From Gigaspora margarita (Eukaryota > Glomeromycota > Glomeromycetes > Diversisporales > Gigasporaceae): a stretch of DNA of 64,000 nt. Shown one piece after another: positions 48,990 through 60,662 of the stretch; within the stretch, counting starts at the first letter, position 1; each line of letters starts with the position of its first letter. The notes below the pieces were generated by a model, which saw only the letters and a program-made list of their open reading frames with translations, did no database searches and was not told the origin of the DNA. The stretch is from contig WTPW01000870.1 of NCBI GenBank assembly GCA_009809945.1, forward strand, positions 96,296 to 160,295. Direction: 5' to 3'. A program made the position numbers and the translations under genes.

Positions 48990-49299
48990 TAGTGATGTTA
49001 ATAAACCCTTTGGGATCGAACCTAACCGATCCTAACAAGGATCTGCCAGGATTGGAAGGACTCAGTCCTTGAATCGAAAACAAATACATTTGTTAGGACT
49101 TAGATCCTGAACTGAATTATTATAACAATACAAAATTAATTTGATTGGATGGACTTATTCGATAGAATCAATTCATGATCTGATACAGGATCTAAATCTT
49201 TATATATGTATTGTATTTTCATTAACTTCATGTGATTTAAGGACCGAGTTCAAGGCCGTCTTTTTAAATCTAAGATCGGACCGCCATTTAACATCCCTA
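48990..49299. mobile_element. hAT-type MITE (310 bp), TSD CAA(G/A)TCAA
   Basis: The left end TAGTGATGTTAATA and the right end, read inward, TAGGGATGTTAAA are flanked by CAAGTCAA (48982-48989) and CAAATCAA (49300-49307). GATCCTAA / AGGATC words are repeated subterminally. Confidence 0.75.
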
Positions 49300-49307
49300 C
49301 AAATCAA

Positions 49308-51900
49308 CAATCACATTACATTACACCGATCGGCACTGGGACCACAAATTGAACCGTGACACTATCGAACACATTTTTCAATCAATTACGTTTATATTTA
49401 TTCGAAATCTTTAAAATTGACTGAGAGTCAAAAATCTGGCGATTTTCATTTTTATAATATCATGATCTGCAGAGATCACAAACCATGCCATCAAACTTAA
49501 GCGATGTTATCTCGATTTTTACTTATCTAATGTCGGTGAAAATTTTTTATACCATTCGTATGGGTGAAAATTTCCAGTCGGAACATCATGATTATTAAAA
49601 AGTTTTCACAAAACTCGCCTAACTTTGCCATGCCGAAGAATTGTATAAGAATCAGGTTAACACTTTCTTGTGCAAAAAAAAAAAACTATAAATCATGTCT
49701 TCCAGGTTAATAGCCTATTTTCAGGTGACACTTCTATCTCAAATCCACAAATTTCAGTTGCTGATTGTAAGCTGCGACACAATAATATATATGTAATGAA
49801 TGAAATTTGAATATAACGAATAACATTTATTTATCTTTGTATTGTTTTCTTTTTTTTATTATTGTTATCATTTTGTGTACATATTTCTTTGATTTCATCA
49901 TGATGTAAAAATTTATGTTACACTAAAACAGAAATTTTAAGTGGTTTAATGGCTTAGATGCAGATGAACCACGAATACGTGATAAATGCCGTGAAAACGC
50001 TGTAGTAACAGCGAATGTACGGTATTGGCAGCGAAAATGCTGAGACACCGAGAATTCGTCGAAAATACAGAGAGTACGCCAAAAATTCCGCGAAAACATT
50101 GTAACCCTTTATAATGTACATAAGAACTTCAAATTCCAATAAAGTTGAAATAAATAGCATGCGTACTCAAGTTCGAAGAAATAGCTGAGTTACCAGTGTA
50201 AAATTAGTGTAAATAAACTCGATAATATATCATATAGTGATTTTTGTGCCCATAAACTCAATTAATGTGCAAAAATATATAAAACAGATATCACCACGAA
50301 GCAGTATATTATTTACATCTAGATAAGTTATATTTTTATGTTGGAATTTTATTAGTTATATCGTCTCGCTTAATGAGAATGCTATCTCAACTATATAAAT
50401 AAATATATATAAGATATAAAGTGATATCTTTCTATACTTGTAATTCTAAAAGTCACTTTTGAAATCTATTCTGCAATTGCTGTTTTTTAGAATATACCCA
50501 ATCAAATGATGTGAAGGTAATATATTCTTTATATTCTCTATTAATAATCCCAAATCGTATAGCAAGTTGCACAGGTTAAATTAACAAAGATAGTGTGGTA
50601 CCCTGATATTTGTTGATTATAATCCGATAATCAACAAATATTTATCTCTTGAAGACCTGCATACTTCGGATTTTGGCTCAGGATGATAGCTATCAGGTTA
50701 ATATCAGATCAAAAATATCAAATAAATATCGGGCACATATAAACAAAATTAATACATACCCGATATGCTTCTTATTAGTAATATATATGTTAAAAATATT
50801 TAAATCAATAAGACACATATCGGGTATATATTTAAAAAAAAACTTTCAATCCGATATTTATCCAATATCTAACTTATTTTATTATATAATTTTACTTTTA
50901 TATTATAATTAATATATACCCGGATCAAGAAAATAAAAACTTATCATATTACTTATCAAATCATTTCCATCGCGTTATTCGTTTGATCTGCGAATATATA
51001 GTTCATTTATTAATTGGAATTAAAATCAACGAAGAAAGTTCACAAGAATATATATATACTTATTCACTATCACATAACGCCCTTCAGATTATTTCAATCG
51101 CGTTTAGGTTTGTTAAATGTGTTTGGTTGACTTGATTCAATCTTAATTCCATCGAATCAGACTTCAAATTTAGCTCCGGGATGTTCTATAGTTACTCCAG
51201 GCTTCTCTAAATTTAAAATATTATGTTTAAATCCACGCAAACGTACCGTATCGCGTTTAAAACGTAGAGGTATATTGCGTAACCCAACATGAAGTTCTAT
51301 TTATTCACTATGATTACACAAAATTGTACGCTCCGTCATTTGCTTTATTTTGTATCAATTGAAGAATATTATTAAATGTTTTGTTTTATTTAAAATTTGA
51401 AATAAAAAAAGAATAAAAAAATTGTAAATTTTAACAAAAGAATTATAACGAATATTAAATAAATTAAAAATTTGCATTTAAATAAATAATGATAAATGAA
51501 TTAAATTAAACAAAAATTTATTTATTAATAAATAAGAAAAAAATAACTATATTTAAATAAAAAGAAATTAAAAATGACAAATTATTTTATTAGAGGTTTC
51601 AATAAGTTGAAAAATAAATAGCACTTTTACAATGCTGTAATGGGGACTTCAATTAGTGACGCATTTGGAATATCATTTTTACTATGTTGAATTATAAATT
51701 GGAAAAATAAAATTTGAAACCTTCTAATAAGAGATTTCAGAATTAAAAAAATATATACCGGTATATATCGTATTTCAGAAATAAATAAGCGGTTAAAAAA
51801 TCTTATATGTGTATTAAAATTTTGAAATCGGAAAATGAAATGGGAGTGTTTAAACGAAATAAATAAAATTTTTTTTTAGCAGATCAACAAACTATTTAAT
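49308..51900. other. Long non-coding stretch
   Basis: No recognised gene. Words such as CCGATATTTATCC / GGATAAATATCGG recur at 50600-50900 and again at 52780-53100, hinting at a decayed repeat family. 51380-51560 is extremely A+T-rich. Confidence 0.4.
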
Positions 51901-51919
51901 AATAACAAAATACGGATGA

Positions 51920-52285
51920 ATAATAAAACTTTTGCTCAAATTACTTATTGAACCTTCGCTCAAATTACTTACTGAACTTTCGTTCAAAAATTACTTGCTG
52001 AACCTTTGCTCAAATTACTTATTAAACCTTTAATCAAATTATTTTTTCATATAACTTACGAACCTTAGCCCAAATTACTTACTGAACTTTCGCTCAAATT
52101 ACTTACTGGACCTTTGCTCAAATTGCTTATTAAACTTTTGTTCAAATATTCTTTTATATAACTTATTAAACCTTCGCTTAAATTACTTACTAAACCTTTG
52201 CTTAAATTATTTTATATAACTTATTAAACTTTCGCTTAAATTATTTTTTATATAACTTATTAAACTTTCGTTTATATATATATAT
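51920..52285. repeat. Minisatellite, ~22-bp unit
   Basis: More than ten imperfect units of GCTCAAATTACTTACTGAAC with CTTTC/CTTTG spacers run in tandem, decaying to TATATAACTTATTAAAC-type units at the right edge. Not coding. Confidence 0.85.
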
Positions 52286-52394
52286 TTTTTTATATAGTTT
52301 AACAAATATTACTTAGATATTAATATGTCTCCAACGAGAACTCTCAAGAAAACTATTATAATTAGGCAAAAAAACTTGAAAAAAATCGGTATAT

Positions 52395-52599
52395 TTAATT
52401 GTTTTTTTCACGTATAGTAAGATATCGATCCAGTTCTATGGCTTGAATTAATTCAAGTAGTTCATCAAGTTTATTTATCCAGAACTTTTGTAATAGCCTG
52501 ATTCGTGCTAGATGAGTATTTATTCATAAGCGTCTTTAAAAGATTATTTTTTTGTTTAATTTGACGTTGTCGATGTGAAATTTTAGGCTTGTTAAACAT
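52395..52599 (-). pseudogene. Small decayed ORF, unrecognised
   Basis: From the ATG at 52599 the minus strand encodes a basic sequence (MFNKPKISHRQRQIKQKNN...) for about 47 codons. It then meets stops near 52460. A two-base shift continues a helical, leucine-rich frame (KLDELLELIQAIELDRYL) to TAA at 52395. The composition is protein-like, but no family is recognised and chance cannot be excluded. Confidence 0.3.
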
Positions 52600-54260
52600 A
52601 AAACGATATTAGAAACAGTATCAATTGACAATAAAATAATTTTTTATAATAAATAAGATCATATAAATAAGCGTATTCGAATTTTAAAAAAGATTTGTAC
52701 ATAATAAAGATTTACGAATTTTAATATACTCCGCTTATATCAGTTTTAATTTTTAATATACTTTTTTATAATGTTATTTTAAACATCCCGATATTTGTTT
52801 TATTTGCATATGATTTTTATTAATCTTTTATCTTCTGATATTTACCAATAGCAACCCCTTGTTAATGAGCTTAGTAAATGCATATAGGACAAATATCGGA
52901 AACATAAAACTATATCCGATATTTACCTAATATATATACAATATATTCAAAAAATATCTTTGTATATAAGATAAATTTCGGTACCCTGATATTCATCCTA
53001 TAGATAGCTAATTTTTTATTGCAGATATTTTAAATACCTAATATTTATCCTATATATATTTAATCTATACTTGATATTTTATATCCCGATATTTATGCAT
53101 TTGACCTATGTTAACGTAGAATATAGTTTGTTTGCATGGTTTTGTTCTAATTCGGTACTTCTGTACTTTTCCTGTACGATGGTTGCTTTCCATATTTGGT
53201 TTTTTCCTTTTTTTTTTTTTTTTATATTATTTTAATTAAAATAAATAAAACTTTTCCCCAGTTGCCGTGAAAATACTTGATCAAAGATCAACCTGTCTTT
53301 GCCTTGTATACTCTCCTTTAGGAATCAGATCATGCCAAATTAGCCTAAAAAATTCTTTACGTTTTTATATACTCTATACTATACATTACTGTATACTCTT
53401 TACTCTATTTAATTTACCGAATTCGTAAACCATTACTAGAGTACTGCCCACCCATCCACCTTGCAAACTTACGTTTTATTTATACTTTTTTTGATGAAAT
53501 TTCTTGTTACACATTCTAGTAGATCTCGATTTCAGATTAGCAGATCCGCGCCGATTTTCTTTAATAAGATCGATTCCCGAACATCGCGGCAGTGTATTTA
53601 AAACTTCACTGACACGAATGGCTTATGTCTATTTTATGATATTAAAATTACATGTTTTATCTACTTTATCTGTATTAACGTTAATCTTTATAATAATAAG
53701 CCTCAGATACTATTTATTTGTTAAAATAAAGATTAAAATTTTTTCTTATTTATTAATACCTTATAATAAAACCGTAACAAGCAATCTAATACATTATTGT
53801 CTTTTTTAATATTGTGTAAGTTAGAAATTTTGACCGAAATTCAAATATTAGCCAATTGACCGTTGGCCGTTTGCCAACCAATTGCTAAAAAAATTTGCCG
53901 CAAAAAATTGCCAACACCTACCAAATGTACTGAGCAACATGGGTGGCACGAAGTGCCACCCATCCTACTAACGATTCATATAGAATACAGATTGAATAAT
54001 TGAATCCAGATTTGCAGGTTATATACAAAGTAGTATTCAGATTCGATATGAATGGCCTTTAATTAAAGAATAGGATCGAGGTACTACTACCTTTGTTAAC
54101 TCTCATAAGTAATTAATATAATACTACAGTATAAGTGAAGCTACTATAATTTAAATTTATTAAACCTAAGAATGATTTTTTGTCTTATTACAAATCTTCA
54201 TGGCGACTGATTCACAGACCGCATTAAACATTTAATGTTATATTTTAGAAGAATATGATT
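52600..54260. other. Non-coding stretch
   Basis: A+T-rich, with a poly-T run at 53207-53223. A hairpin at 53941-53961, described separately, is the only distinctive structure. The open frame at 53504-53809 has no domain and is not supported. Confidence 0.4.
53941..53971 (+). mobile_element. Possible Helitron 3' terminus
   Basis: A perfect 9-bp-stem hairpin, GGGTGGCAC-GAA-GTGCCACCC, is followed by ATCCTACTAA, i.e. a CTRR end about ten bases downstream. The next base is C rather than the usual T, and no 5' end was found. It could instead be an isolated palindrome or terminator-like hairpin. Confidence 0.35.
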
Positions 54261-54263
54261 TTA

Positions 54264-54442
54264 TTATTTTACGGTTTCTATAAAACTCGTGGGTACAGGA
54301 AAATAGAAGATACTGGCTAGTTGATCTTTATAAATTGTTATCCATTTATTACGCCATAGATTAAACTGTTCTCAAGTCTCAGGATTTTTCAGTTTATGAG
54401 GAGTTAAACCTAAAATTTCTTATCACTGGGAGTATTATCATG
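54264..54442 (-). pseudogene. Short fragment of a dispersed fungal gene family
   Basis: The minus strand reads LGLTPHKLKNPET, then TGA, then EQFNLWRNKWITIYKDQLAS, continuing IFYFPVPTSFIETVK and TAA at 54266-54264. One base is missing before it (DNTPSDKKF lies in another frame). The TGA falls where a tryptophan fits. I associate this with a repeated Rhizophagus protein family of unknown function, but this is from memory and unverified. Confidence 0.4.
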
Positions 54443-54627
54443 TGCAAATTACAATTTGTAACGCCATTTATTTACCAAGATATTTTTCTAATCATTCCCT
54501 TAGGGAGTGGCATTTGCAAGAATTTTTTTTATTTTCTGATGCACACCCCACGCCACATACATGCATACATATAGTTAAAAATTACAAGCTCGAAATATGA
54601 CAAAAAGAGAAACACTATCAACCCAAT

Positions 54628-56633
54628 TCAAAGATCCATATGAGAATCTTTTTGACAAAAACTACAATTCCAGGTCAATTTCCAGAGATATTGCTTAAAA
54701 CGATTAATCCAAGGTGGCATACTCTTGAGAACAGTTCTCTTTGTGGTGTAAAGAACCTGCTCTTGGTAAGAGTCATACCTTTCCTTCGGTAAGACAAAAT
54801 AAAATTTGATATCCGAATTATCATCCTTATTAATATATTTTTCCAACCCACTCTTTATGATAGGATGACTCTCAGAAACAGTCATCTGGAAAAATGTGTC
54901 GGGAGAAACGAATGCATCAAAAGATACGTTATTCTTTTGAGTTGGAATACAATACATGTCAGGTGCAATCTCACAAATGTCACTAAACAGCTGTTTGTTT
55001 CGAGTGGGTATTGATAATTTTGAATTATTCACTCCGAAACAAGAGACATTTGACGCGAATAAAGGGCGAACCCTAAACAAACCTCCTTTTAATAATTTTC
55101 TGTGAGCGATCTGCTTGAATAGAGCGCCCTGGAGTGTACCGAAATCACTCATCGATGAGCCAGGCTTCACGAAATTCTCCAACTGGACTTTATAAATCTT
55201 TAAGAATTTATCTATTACCCCTTCAGAAACATAATCAGATGCAAACTCTAGAGTTGACATTGAATAGAAAGGTCTTCCCTTCCCTATAACACCTTTTCTT
55301 TTATCTGGTCTAGTTACTGCGGGAGATTTTGATGTCGTAGAGGGCTCTCCAGGATTATCTTCTACTTCCGTTATTTCCATATCTTCCACACTTTCATCTC
55401 CTTCCTCTCCATCTTCTTCTTCATCCTCTCCATTTGGTATGTTCGTGCAGATATGGACAATTTCATGAATGGTGCTATTATCATATGTGGTCTCACCAAC
55501 AAAATTTAACAGTTCATTGTTAACTGAATTAATTGCCTTTTTAAGAAGATCTTGATGATAATGATTAAGAGCATTAAACAAGGTAAACCGAGGAATTCCA
55601 CCCCATTCATTGTATAATTTCCGAACATATTCTTGAGCAAGATAACGGAAAATCTTAATCCTGCATGCATCAATCTCTTCCCAAGACCATACCGGCATGT
55701 ATCGAATAGTTGGTCCAAGTTTGTCAAAGTTCCTGTAGTAGCATTTCTGGGGCGAGCAGATGAGAATTGTCTTGGCGACATAATTCATCGGCTCCCTACC
55801 ATCCACGATATATCAAACTTCTTCATTTGCCAAGTAATCCTGGAATGCATGAATATTGTCTACGGTGTGACTGAAAACACCTTCCTCACTGAAGAGAATC
55901 GGAGGCTTGCTATGTATGTGATATACAACTGTTTTACGTTGTTGTGAAAGGAGATAAAGTATATAAAAACCAAAGAAGGTTTTTCCAATTCCCGGATTGC
56001 CAGTAATACGCCAACGGGTTTTTTTACTCTCAAAAATAATCTTACACAGGTGGTGATAACATTCACGGATGAACAGAGTGGATATATTGGAACCTTGTTC
56101 ATCTTTGCCTAGAAGATAGTAAGCGTCCCTGGATAATTCAAGAAACTGGCCACCATCATGCTTCTCAACTTTCCCGTCCTTCAAAGCATTCCAAAACCTT
56201 GCCAGTTTTTGGTTATCGTTATTATATTTTCTTCGTTTACTAGGGAATTCTATATATCAAAAGATTATTAACATAACGAGAATGAAGTAACGGCTATCGA
56301 AAATCAAGCCAAGATGCGTTCATTCAATCGACTAAATTTATTACGACTCACCGACAACAAGTCGCTCTATGATAGTGTGAATGAGTTTTTTGAGGCAGGT
56401 TCGATAATTAGTTAGTATTCGGTGTTATTGGTGAATATGACACGGTTAAAAAAGAACATACCATGCTTTAGGAGACCTTTAAAATAAGAAACTACCTCTT
56501 CAAAATCTACACATGTAGGAAGGATGCGTTCCGCTATAGCTAGTTTTTCTGGATTAGCAGTGAAGAAGGCACATAGTTCCTTTCTTTCCTCTTTTGAATC
56601 AAGTTTTTTGATTGCTTCATAGACGTTAGACAT
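54628..56633 (-). CDS. Crinkler/RHS-like P-loop NTPase, single in-frame TGA
   Basis: Exon 1 is 56633-56462 (MSNVYEAIKKLDSKEERKEL...). A 212-nt intron (GTATGT donor, ATATAG acceptor ending 56250) leads to exon 2, 56249-54628. The total is 598 codons including the stop, with one internal TGA at 55815-55813. Exon 2 has a Walker A motif, GNPGIGKTFFGFYIL (residues ~125-140), and WSWEEID. An acidic linker, EDEEEDGEEGDESVEDME, precedes RPDKRKG, a possible nuclear signal, and a C-terminal domain ending CSFCQKDSHMDL. Crinkler/RHS proteins pair an NTPase with a nuclease- or kinase-like tail and are proposed secreted effectors. The usual ubiquitin-like header and a signal peptide are not seen. The TGA may be a real nonsense mutation, a fixed tryptophan change or an assembly error. 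Confidence 0.75.
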
Positions 56634-56889
56634 GGTTATAAAGAGTAGAATAGATGGAATTGGGGAAATTGAATGTCGCACAGATCTGACTCATCAGTCA
56701 TATTTCATATCACAATCATCGGACTACCCCGCCAAAATTTTAACATTCACGTGATGATCTACAGAAATCAGCCAATAGGTGATCATAAGTTGATGTAACG
56801 TAACACAAACGTTCGACTTTGAAAAAATTAGCTGTTTTCGAAATTTTGTGCTCTAACAAAAAAAATTCCTCGAACAATTTTACTATATA

Positions 56890-56935
56890 AGCTATTAATT
56901 TCTAACCCTAACCCTAACTCTAACCCTAGCATAAA
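56890..56935. repeat. Telomere-like CCCTAA tract (interstitial)
   Basis: AACCCTAACCCTAACTCTAA and neighbours form about four imperfect CCCTAA units within A+T-rich sequence. It is short and internal, not a chromosome end. Confidence 0.5.
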
Positions 56936-57156
56936 TAATTTTAAAGAAATTGTCGAATAACACGTGAGCGTGAAATTTTTGGTGGCAAGATCAATAATCG
57001 GAATCTGGTCACGTGATAACATTCAGAAAGCGGTATCTACGGACAGTTCTTAGGGACAATGCAGATCTTAGGGCTAGCATTAAGATTGGTTGATTTTAAC
57101 ATTATATCGTGAATTATTGTACGTAAGAACTGCCCGTAGATTCTGCCATCTCTATA

Positions 57157-57430
57157 TCACTTAAAGTCTTTTCGTAGATATCCTCCCATCAATATTCCAC
57201 ATCCTTTAGCATCCGTAAACTTGATCCCATTAACATCAATAATGTCTCGGAACTTTCTAGTCACTGATTTAATGATGCCTGACGAACTCACGTGACCTGA
57301 CGAAACCATGTAGTTCGTCATTTCGTTAGTGACGAAATATATGAGTTTCGTCATTTCGTCAATGTAAAAATAGTTTTTGTCAGGCATCTATCACTGATTC
57401 ATCAAGGGACTTAAAACCATTATTGATATC
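57157..57430 (-). pseudogene. Coding exon remnant split by a 122-bp hAT MITE
   Basis: On the minus strand, SDDINNGFKSLDES (from about 57435) continues across the insertion to VTRKFRDIIDVNGIKF, then GILMGGYLRKDFK and a TGA at 57159-57157. The MITE with its 8-bp target copy adds 130 bases, shifting the frame. The family is not recognised and upstream exons were not identified. A GTAAGG donor-like site lies near 57450. Confidence 0.4.
57269..57390. mobile_element. hAT-type MITE (122 bp), TSD TCACTGAT
   Basis: TCACTGAT is duplicated exactly at 57261-57268 and 57391-57398. The right end read inward is TAGATGCCTGAC; the left end is TTAATGATGCCTGAC. GACGAAA / TTTCGTC words fill the interior. It interrupts the coding remnant above. 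Confidence 0.8.
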
Positions 57431-57961
57431 ATCTGATCATCATCCTTACCTATATCACCCACCGTCGTCGATATTACCCTTCCTTTTTGATAACCACGCC
57501 TTTGTTACGAAATCTCGGTTCGTTTTGTTTATCATTTGAAAGTTATAAAAGATCCCTCCCATTAATCCGCAGTTTGTTATCATCTCTCTGTAATCGATTA
57601 GAGTTTAAATTAGCACTATTGTCTATATTGTTTTACTCGCTCTCCCTACAATATAGATCATAAAACAATAATTACATCATCTATCGGATAATCCAAGATA
57701 AATTGATCAATAAATTATAATGCGTATAACGGAAACTTTGGACTATATTGTAAAAAAATTTTGCAAATTCCATCATTATTAGTCCTATAATATTAATATT
57801 AGAAAGCCTAATATGTAAATTTTTGAGACGATTAATAACAGAAACGACCAACAAAAATAATAATAAAAAATTTACGTGCAAACTATTGTTTATTATACAA
57901 GAATTATATATTGTAAACAATGAGATTATTCTCGAATATATAGCTATTTGGTAATTAAGAT
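57399..57961. other. Non-coding flank of the BTB-TLDc pseudogene
   Basis: The first bases belong to the interrupted exon. From about 57705 the sequence matches the 3' flank of BTB-TLDc copy 1 (6330-6550), including AATGAGATTATTCT, showing that non-coding flank was co-duplicated. Confidence 0.5.
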
Positions 57962-59454
57962 TTATACAGTTTTTTCATGAATCTGGAATATTTCATATTC
58001 ATCTACTGAAAAGAATGAACGCCGAGAAACATGTAGGTTTCTCTTTAATTAGTTTTTCATACCATGAAGTGTCTCCGTAGCAGTAACATCTATCATTTAC
58101 ATTGGAATTATACAAAACCAGAGTACGGTAATATTTGGTCCACAATTTTCAAAACAATAAATCGCATATTTTGCTTTTTTTTTTTTTTACACGACTTAAG
58201 ATAGAAGTTTGGACAGTGCTATTTCAATGAGAAATAAAGCTCTTTTTGCAACTTTTAAGATCATTGAATGCTTTATCCCATCCGATAGGATTGTATCCCC
58301 CAAGAATTTCATTAGTATCTTTAATTTTTATAACAATGACTAAATTTTTTTGATTATCATATAAATTCCAAAATGAATCACGAGTAAACACATCTTTATT
58401 TCCACGTAGAAATAATTTAAATTCATATGAATTATTAATTAAAGAATATGTGTCAGCTTTTTTATCAATCCATGAAGCAATCTCTGCTGTATGTCCTTCA
58501 TTAATAACAGTCGAGAATGGTTCTGTTGATCTATGTGGCGATTCTTGTATTAAAATCACACCAGGCGGAAGAACTACTGACGATTCGTGTCATATATCTT
58601 TTAACTAAGTCTTCCCAAAAAGTTTTTTTCAAGGATTTTTTTATATTGTTGAATATGGTCGTAAATATCATCACCAAACATTTGAAAATAGCGAATAAGA
58701 GGTAAACAATCGTTTAAAGTAGATTTCAATGCTAAAAAGTTTTCATTAGACCAATTTTCAGGATTGGAAGATAGATAGGGATTCTGTGCAATACCTCTAC
58801 CATTTGTAAATCTTCACGTTTAATCAACGAAACCAATGCATTTTCTTGAAGAGATGTAAAATTTTCGGATTAAAAAATTTTATTTGGATACTTACTAAAA
58901 TATCATTACGCCATTCTTGTAATTTTAAAAGTTTGCCATTTTGGAAGCTTTCCTGATAAATACGATCGAAATGTAAAAGAAGTCAGTGTGCATTTGATTC
59001 AATTAAGAGGGTTTAAGATATTTAACCAACTCTTCAAGAATCAGTTCACATGCGACAAGCATTAACTCAAAAATATATGATGCTTCAAAATTTTCCAATG
59101 AAGCTATTCCTCCATAAATATATCTTTATTGACGTTAAGAAATAATTATGCTATTATATAGTTCATATAATACAGTATATGGACCTAAATAACAAATAAC
59201 TTTACTTGATAATGGTTTAAATTGTTGAATAGAAATATTTTTTAAATTAATTGTTTTAATATTATTTTCATTTTTATTAGCTATTTCAATTCATTATGAA
59301 AATATAAAGATCGATGTTTCAAAATAGTTGAATGTGCTTGAAATATTTTAGCGTTTGGTGCTTCACCAATTTTAATAATTACATTGAAATCTTCTTTATC
59401 TTCAAGAAGTTCAAGACAATAATTTGAAAGTTTTTCAAAAACTTTTGCTGCCAT
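57962..59454 (-). pseudogene. BTB-BACK-TLDc pseudogene, copy 3
   Basis: It begins MAAKVFEKLSNYCLELLEDK at 59454 and follows both exons of copies 1 and 2 in order: BTB, an intron in the same place with a damaged donor, BACK, TLDc with FKLFLRGNKDVFTRD and EILGGYNPIGWD (58224-58559), and a C-terminal QIHEKTV stop at 57964-57962. Small deletions near 59210 and 59285, further ones at about 58150-58230 and 58590, and a missing stretch around 58790 break the frame repeatedly. No active product is expected. Confidence 0.88.
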
Positions 59455-60620
59455 TTTAATCTGAAAGTGTCAAAATACGTACGAACGTACGTACATATTA
59501 GCTGATATTTATGTTATATTTCTGTTTTTATGAAATTTTTTCCTTATTTAAGTTAAGCGATATAGTTAGATTTACAGTATACAGTTTTTTCGACAATCAT
59601 CAATATTAGCTATTGGAGATAGGAATATACACTCAATGTTTTACAAACGATCCGATTGGACCGAAAAAATTGTTCATGAATACCACTTAGGTCAAAAAAA
59701 AAACCTGGCACTGCGATCACCAATTTTTTTTTCATATAGCTGCCCTGATTTGCTAGAATTAAAATCCACATTTCGAAAAATGAGTGTTTAACAATCCGTT
59801 CTTCAATTAACCGCATAAAACACTCAATTAATCGTAATGATTTCGATCACGAGCTAATCACATTGATGGAGCTGCTTTAAAACATCATTAGGTGGCTACC
59901 TCTTCACGTCACTTTTACATCATAAAAATTTAGGTAGTGACATCAATACGTCATTATCTATTTAATGCTATATTGATCATCTAATTCTGCAATTTTAAAT
60001 AGGACCTTAGCGTCACCAACCTACTTTGCTAGATTAGGGTTAGATCATGCTATTAGATTTGGTTGGTTGAAATTTTAATATTACAAAAAAAGTAAAGAAA
60101 GCTTTTAGTGTGCTGAGGACAATTTTATATGCAAAATGTTAAGTTATGAATGCTTTCCTGAATTGTTTTGTTCTTTGCATCACATTTGATTTCGAAATTT
60201 GATCGGCCACGAAATTTTTTAAGGCAGGAGCCACTGGATGCATGTACTGTGGCGGATTAAAATGAATTTGTATAGTGAAAAATACAAATTATTGGATGCA
60301 TTTTTTAAGGTAATTTTAGGGATAGAAATTATAATAATCAAGTATAAGTAGTTTTAAGAAACTAAATAGAAGCCTCAAATTTCCTTTTAGTATAATCCGC
60401 GACAATAAATGCCTATATGAAATTTTTCATTTTAATTCTATAAATAAAATAATTTTCGGCGGTTTAAATAGATAGTGATCAAGGTTTTTTTTTTCGTTTT
60501 GATAGTCGTAACTTTGAATAAATATCTCGATAACCATCTAAAATCGATGAAATTTTTTTATTTTAATTTTATAACTCAGGATTAAAATAAAAAATATTTC
60601 ATTGATTTTAGGTAGTATTT
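59455..60620. repeat. Segmental duplication partner of 45203-48600
   Basis: Upstream of the pseudogene start the sequence aligns with 45203-45500, then, after TTTCGATC, with 47806-48600. It lacks the 2.3-kb hAT element. Shared landmarks include TTTTACAAACGATCCGATTG and GAGCTAATCAC-TTGATGGAG. An internal MITE (60247-60405) is present in both. Confidence 0.88.
60247..60405. mobile_element. MITE of the TTGTGGCGGATTA family (duplicated segment)
   Basis: Orthologous to 48218-48380, with the same flanks (ACTGGATGCATGTA and TAAATGCCTATATG). Ends are CTGTGGCGGATTAAAATGAA and ATCCGCGACAA. Confidence 0.6.
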
Positions 60621-60662
60621 ATTAAGATAATATATCTTTATTTTATTGATAGAAAATAACTA

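Noticed and set aside
53504..53809. 101-residue frame with hydrophobic segments
   Set aside because: No family resemblance, extreme A+T composition in the second half, and no splice or homology support.
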